From NCBI RefSeq assembly GCF_014649715.1, contig NZ_BMTO01000003.1:469056-533055 (forward strand): 64,000 bases of DNA, in the 5' to 3' direction. Both the position numbers and the translations under genes were made by a program. Shown here piece after piece: positions 61,284 through 64,000 of this stretch. The stretch is from Streptomyces lateritius (GTDB taxonomy: Bacteria > Actinomycetota > Actinomycetes > Streptomycetales > Streptomycetaceae). How positions within the stretch are numbered: position 1 is the first letter of the stretch; each line of letters opens with the position of its first letter. The notes beneath the pieces are model-generated. The model ran no database searches and was not told the DNA's origin. It saw only the letters and a list, made by a program, of their open reading frames with translations.

Positions 61284-61448
61284 AGGTCGCGCCTCCTCGA
61301 ACAGGAGTCCACCCCTTCAGGATGGCCTCGCGACCAGGCTGCCGCACCGCGTGGCCCTTCCACACGCGCGAAACCGGGCGATCGGGGTCGGCCACCGTCC
61401 GCCCACGGTCCGAACGGCGCGCGACCCGCCGCGGGGCCGTCCGTCGCC

Positions 61449-61871
61449 TCAGGCGTTCAGTTCGTGTCCCGTCGTCGCGTCCACGTGGTCCGGGATCTCC
61501 TCGTGCCGGTCGCCTACCGTGAGCGTGCCGGTCGGCTCGAAGAGCAGGATCGTCGCGCCGGACGGGGCGGAGGGACGGTGCTCCACCCCCCGGGGCACGG
61601 TGAAGACCGAGCCCCGGGGTAGCGCCACCGTGCGCTCGGTCCCGTCCTCGCGCAGTGCGATGCGCAGTTCGCCGTCGAGGACGAGGAAGAACTCATCGGT
61701 CGTGTCGTGGGCGTGCCACACGTGCTCGCCGGCCACTTTGGCGACGCGTACGTCGTAGTCGTTGACCCGCGTCACGATGCGCGGGCTCCACAGCTCGTCG
61801 AAAGTGGCGAGGGCCTCGGCGAGGGCGACGGGGATGCTCTGCGTGCTGGTCACGGGGTTCTCGGCGTCCAT
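61449..61871 (-). CDS. Cupin-domain protein
   Basis: The 140-residue cupin has motif 1 HVWHAHDTTDEFFLVLDGEL, with two His and a Glu as metal ligands, and motif 2 PRGVEHRPSA. It is likely a metal-binding small-molecule protein or isomerase. The ATG at 61871 is 51 bp from the divergent AraC gene, which probably regulates it. Confidence 0.9.
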   Translation of the reverse strand: MDAENPVTSTQSIPVALAEALATFDELWSPRIVTRVNDYDVRVAKVAGEHVWHAHDTTDEFFLVLDGELRIALREDGTERTVALPRGSVFTVPRGVEHRPSAPSGATILLFEPTGTLTVGDRHEEIPDHVDATTGHELNA

Positions 61872-61922
61872 GGGGCCATCCTCGGGCCGGGGTCCCGGCG
61901 CCGCGAGTGCTAGAAAGAGCAT

Positions 61923-62909
61923 ATGCCGCAAGGATCCTCTCATCCGGTCGCCGGGCTGCACCGCGTGGTCGTGATCGTCGACGCGAACTCGAACCCCTTC
62001 GAGCTGGGCTGCGTCACCGAGGTCTTCGGGCTGCGCCGCCCGGAGCTCGGTCGCGACCTGTACGACTTCCGGCTCTGCTCTCCCGAACCCCGCACTCTCA
62101 TGCGGGACGGATTCTTCACGCTCACCGGCGTCGCCGGGCTCGAGGCGGCCGACGCCGCCGACACCCTGATCGTCCCCAACCGGCCCGACGTGGACGTGCC
62201 ACGTCGTCCCGCCGTGCTCGACGCGGTCCGCCGCGCGCATGCACGCGGCGCTCGCCTGATCGGCTTCTGCAGCGGCGCCTTCACCCTCGCCGAGGCCGGC
62301 GTCCTCGACGGCCGGCGCGCCACAGTGCACTGGCAGTGGGCGGAGTCCTTCCGGGACCGCTTCCCCTCCGTGCACCTCGAACCGGACGTGCTGTTCGTGG
62401 ACGACGGCGACATCCTCACCGCCGCCGGCAGCGCCGCCGCCCTCGACCTCGGACTCCACGTGGTGCGACGCGACCACGGGGCCGAGGTCGCCAACGCGGT
62501 GAGCCGTCGACTGGTCTTCGCGGCCCATCGCGACGGCGGCCAACGGCAGTTCATCGAGCGGCCGGTCCCCGACGTGCCCGACGCGTCCTTGGCGCCCCTC
62601 CTCGCCTGGGCCCAGGAGCGCCTCGGCTCCCCGCTGACCGTGGCCGACCTCGCGGCCCGCGCCGCCGTCAGCCCGGCGACGCTCCACCGCCGTTTCCGGG
62701 CCCAGCTCGGCACCACCCCGCTGGCCTGGCTGACCGGTGAGCGGGTCGCGCTCGCCTGCCGTCTCATCGAACGCGGCGAGTCCCGCTTCGAGGTCGTCGC
62801 CCGCAGCTGCGGCCTCGGGACCGCCGCCCATCTGCGCGCCCTGATGAACCGCGAGACGGGCCTGTCGCCGTCCGCGTACCGCCGCCGCTTCGGTCCGGCG
62901 GCCGGCTGA
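61923..62909 (+). CDS. GlxA-family AraC-type transcriptional regulator
   Basis: The protein has 328 residues. The N-terminal DJ-1/PfpI-like amidase-fold domain has GARLIGFCSGAFTLAEAG, with the nucleophile-elbow Cys near residue 116. The C-terminal AraC domain has SPLTVADLAARAAVSPATLH near 235 and the second helix-turn-helix. GlxA regulators sense small molecules. Divergence from the cupin gene with only 51 bp between suggests a shared promoter region. Confidence 0.92.
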   Translation: MPQGSSHPVAGLHRVVVIVDANSNPFELGCVTEVFGLRRPELGRDLYDFRLCSPEPRTLMRDGFFTLTGVAGLEAADAADTLIVPNRPDVDVPRRPAVLDAVRRAHARGARLIGFCSGAFTLAEAGVLDGRRATVHWQWAESFRDRFPSVHLEPDVLFVDDGDILTAAGSAAALDLGLHVVRRDHGAEVANAVSRRLVFAAHRDGGQRQFIERPVPDVPDASLAPLLAWAQERLGSPLTVADLAARAAVSPATLHRRFRAQLGTTPLAWLTGERVALACRLIERGESRFEVVARSCGLGTAAHLRALMNRETGLSPSAYRRRFGPAAG

Positions 62910-62965
62910 GCTCGCCGCGGGGGCGGTGCGGGCGGCCGGGGCTCAGGAGCCGGCTCTGCGGGCTC

Positions 62966-63550
62966 TCAGGAACGGTACGGGGTGTGCTCGGCCGCCCAGT
63001 CGGCGAGTGCCCTGGCGCAGTGCGCGACCGACTCCCGCCAGCTCCGGGCGGCGCCGTCGCCCGCCTCGTCGCTCACATGCTTCACGACCCGCAGCGGCAC
63101 ACCGGCGACGGCGGCGGCCGTCGCGAGGGCGTACGCCTCCATGTCGACCAGCGACGCCAGGGCGGCGAGCCGGTCCCGCGCGTCCGCGTCGGCGATGAAG
63201 GAGTCGCCGGTGGCCAGGGTCACGGCACCGCCGTCGGGCAGGGTCAGCGGCGCGCCGTACGTCTCACCGGTCAGCGTGGCCAGCAGCTCGCCGTCCAGAT
63301 CGTGCTGGAGAACCTTGCCGACGACATGCGTGCCCGTCCACCCGGGACGCAGCGCTCCCGCCGTCCCCAGGTTCACCACGCCGGACGGTCGCGGGCCCCG
63401 GCCGAGTACGGTCGCCAGCGCCGTGGCGGCGTTCACCTTGCCCATGCCGGTCAGCAGGATCGGCAGGTCCGTGTCGAGGAACTGCGCCTCCTCCTTCACG
63501 GCGAGGACGAGCAGGGGGCGGCCGGCCGCGGTCTCTCCGATGAGTTCCAT
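62966..63550 (-). CDS. Nucleosidase (MTA/SAH nucleosidase-like, phosphorylase superfamily)
   Basis: The 194-residue protein has VLLTGMGKVNAATALATVL-type strand (ILLTGMGKVNAATA), VNLGTAGAL, SLVDMEAYALATAAAVAGVP with the purine-binding Glu/Asp region, and HVSDEAGDGA. These are the marks of the nucleoside phosphorylase/nucleosidase fold. It is shorter than canonical MTAN enzymes (about 230). It probably hydrolyses an N-glycosidic bond of a nucleoside. Start at the ATG at 63550. Confidence 0.88.
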   Translation of the reverse strand: MELIGETAAGRPLLVLAVKEEAQFLDTDLPILLTGMGKVNAATALATVLGRGPRPSGVVNLGTAGALRPGWTGTHVVGKVLQHDLDGELLATLTGETYGAPLTLPDGGAVTLATGDSFIADADARDRLAALASLVDMEAYALATAAAVAGVPLRVVKHVSDEAGDGAARSWRESVAHCARALADWAAEHTPYRS

Positions 63551-63683
63551 GGGGGCCACGCTAATTCCGCCGGGCCGGTCCCGTACAGCCGGGACCGGTG
63601 GGGGCCGGGCGGGCACGGCCGCCGGGACTTCCGGACCGTGCTGAGGGACCATGGAAGTGTCCGTATGCGCCAAGGAGATCACG

Positions 63684-63887
63684 ATGGCAACCGGAACAGT
63701 GAAGTGGTTCAACGCGGAAAAGGGCTTCGGCTTCATCGCCCAGGACGGAGGCGGCCCGGACGTCTTCGTCCACTACTCGGCCATCGCCACCACCGGGTAC
63801 CGCGAGCTCAACGAAGGACAGGCGGTCGAGTTCGACGTCGTCCAGGGCCCGAAGGGCCCCCAGGCCGAGAACGTCTCCCCCGCCTGA
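63684..63887 (+). CDS. Cold-shock protein (CspA family)
   Basis: The 67-residue single cold-shock domain begins [23 protein letters not shown]-1 KGFGFI and RNP-2 VFVHYS are intact. It binds single-stranded nucleic acid and acts as an RNA chaperone. AAGGAG lies seven bases before the ATG at 63684, the right start. No upstream cold-box was identified. Confidence 0.97.
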   Translation: MATGTVKWFNAEKGFGFIAQDGGGPDVFVHYSAIATTGYRELNEGQAVEFDVVQGPKGPQAENVSPA

Positions 63888-63970
63888 GGCGTACCAGGCC
63901 CGCGATCACGTCGTCCGTGGGACGACGCCGTCAGGGCCCCGATCACGTGTCAGTGCCGAGAGCACGTCGT

Positions 63971-63998
63971 CGCCCGGACCGCTCCGTCGGTCCGGGCG
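63971..63998 (+). terminator. Terminator downstream of the cold-shock gene
   Basis: CGCCCGGACC (63971-63980) and GGTCCGGGCG (63989-63998) form a perfect 10-bp stem with an 8-nt loop, about 85 bp after the csp stop, at the window's right edge. Confidence 0.75.
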
Positions 63999-64000
63999 AT

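Overview
The window is a piece of a high-GC actinobacterial chromosome, almost certainly Streptomyces. The evidence is third-codon GC bias, frequent GTG/TTG starts, a four-gene conservon (cvnA-cvnD), a SNF2/SWIM pair, two actinobacterial riboswitches and perfect Streptomyces-type DnaA boxes. No rRNA, tRNA, CRISPR array or intact transposase was seen. About 55 protein-coding genes or gene remnants can be supported.

Left edge (1-8.8 kb): three very large, co-directional minus-strand genes of unknown function form an operon with a 4-bp ATGA overlap and a 12-bp gap. The first runs off the window. The middle one carries an inserted Gly-Trp-rich repeat block. This is the least explained system here. 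It is followed by a lower-GC, decaying island (9.1-13.4 kb). The island holds a trypsin-like protease with three frameshifts, a truncated secreted esterase, an intact SxxK serine-hydrolase-like gene, an orphan beta-rich protein, a truncated metallo-beta-lactamase-fold gene and the tail of a tyrosine integrase.

Core-like region (13.4-29.7 kb): an aldehyde dehydrogenase with its GAF regulator, folD behind a ZTP (pfl) riboswitch, a septum-formation-domain membrane protein, the coupled SNF2-SWIM pair, a fatty-acid desaturase, a MOSC protein, a secreted alpha/beta hydrolase, a methyltransferase and an MHYT-domain membrane protein. The MHYT gene ends exactly in a ~183-bp MITE-like element. A second, inverted copy of that element lies 20 kb away at 49.5 kb and likewise supplies the stop codon of a cupin gene.

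Signalling region (30-36 kb): a conservon (sensor kinase, roadblock, DUF742, small GTPase), an extra roadblock gene and a helix-turn-helix-type protein gene preceded by two perfect DnaA boxes. Then follow an ATP-dependent DNA ligase preceded by a heptamer array, a polysaccharide-deacetylase lipoprotein, a C-rich putative small RNA, a lipoprotein/protease-inhibitor pair, a PrxQ-type peroxiredoxin, and LysR and PadR regulators.

Regulator-rich right half (43.8-64 kb): several regulator/target pairs with visible operators. These are a flavin monooxygenase divergent from a TetR-SRPBCC fusion with two palindromes; an AidB-like acyl-CoA dehydrogenase behind a TetR with an 11-bp-arm operator; and a TetR/MFS pair with two 15-bp palindromes. 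A GDT1-family exporter sits behind a yybP-ykoY manganese riboswitch. Other items are a PHB-depolymerase-like secreted enzyme, a Trypco1 protein, a uridine-kinase/DUF6924 fusion, the fused remnants of a divergent MFS/LysR pair, a SpoIIE-type phosphatase, a GlxA-type AraC regulator, a nucleosidase and a cold-shock protein.
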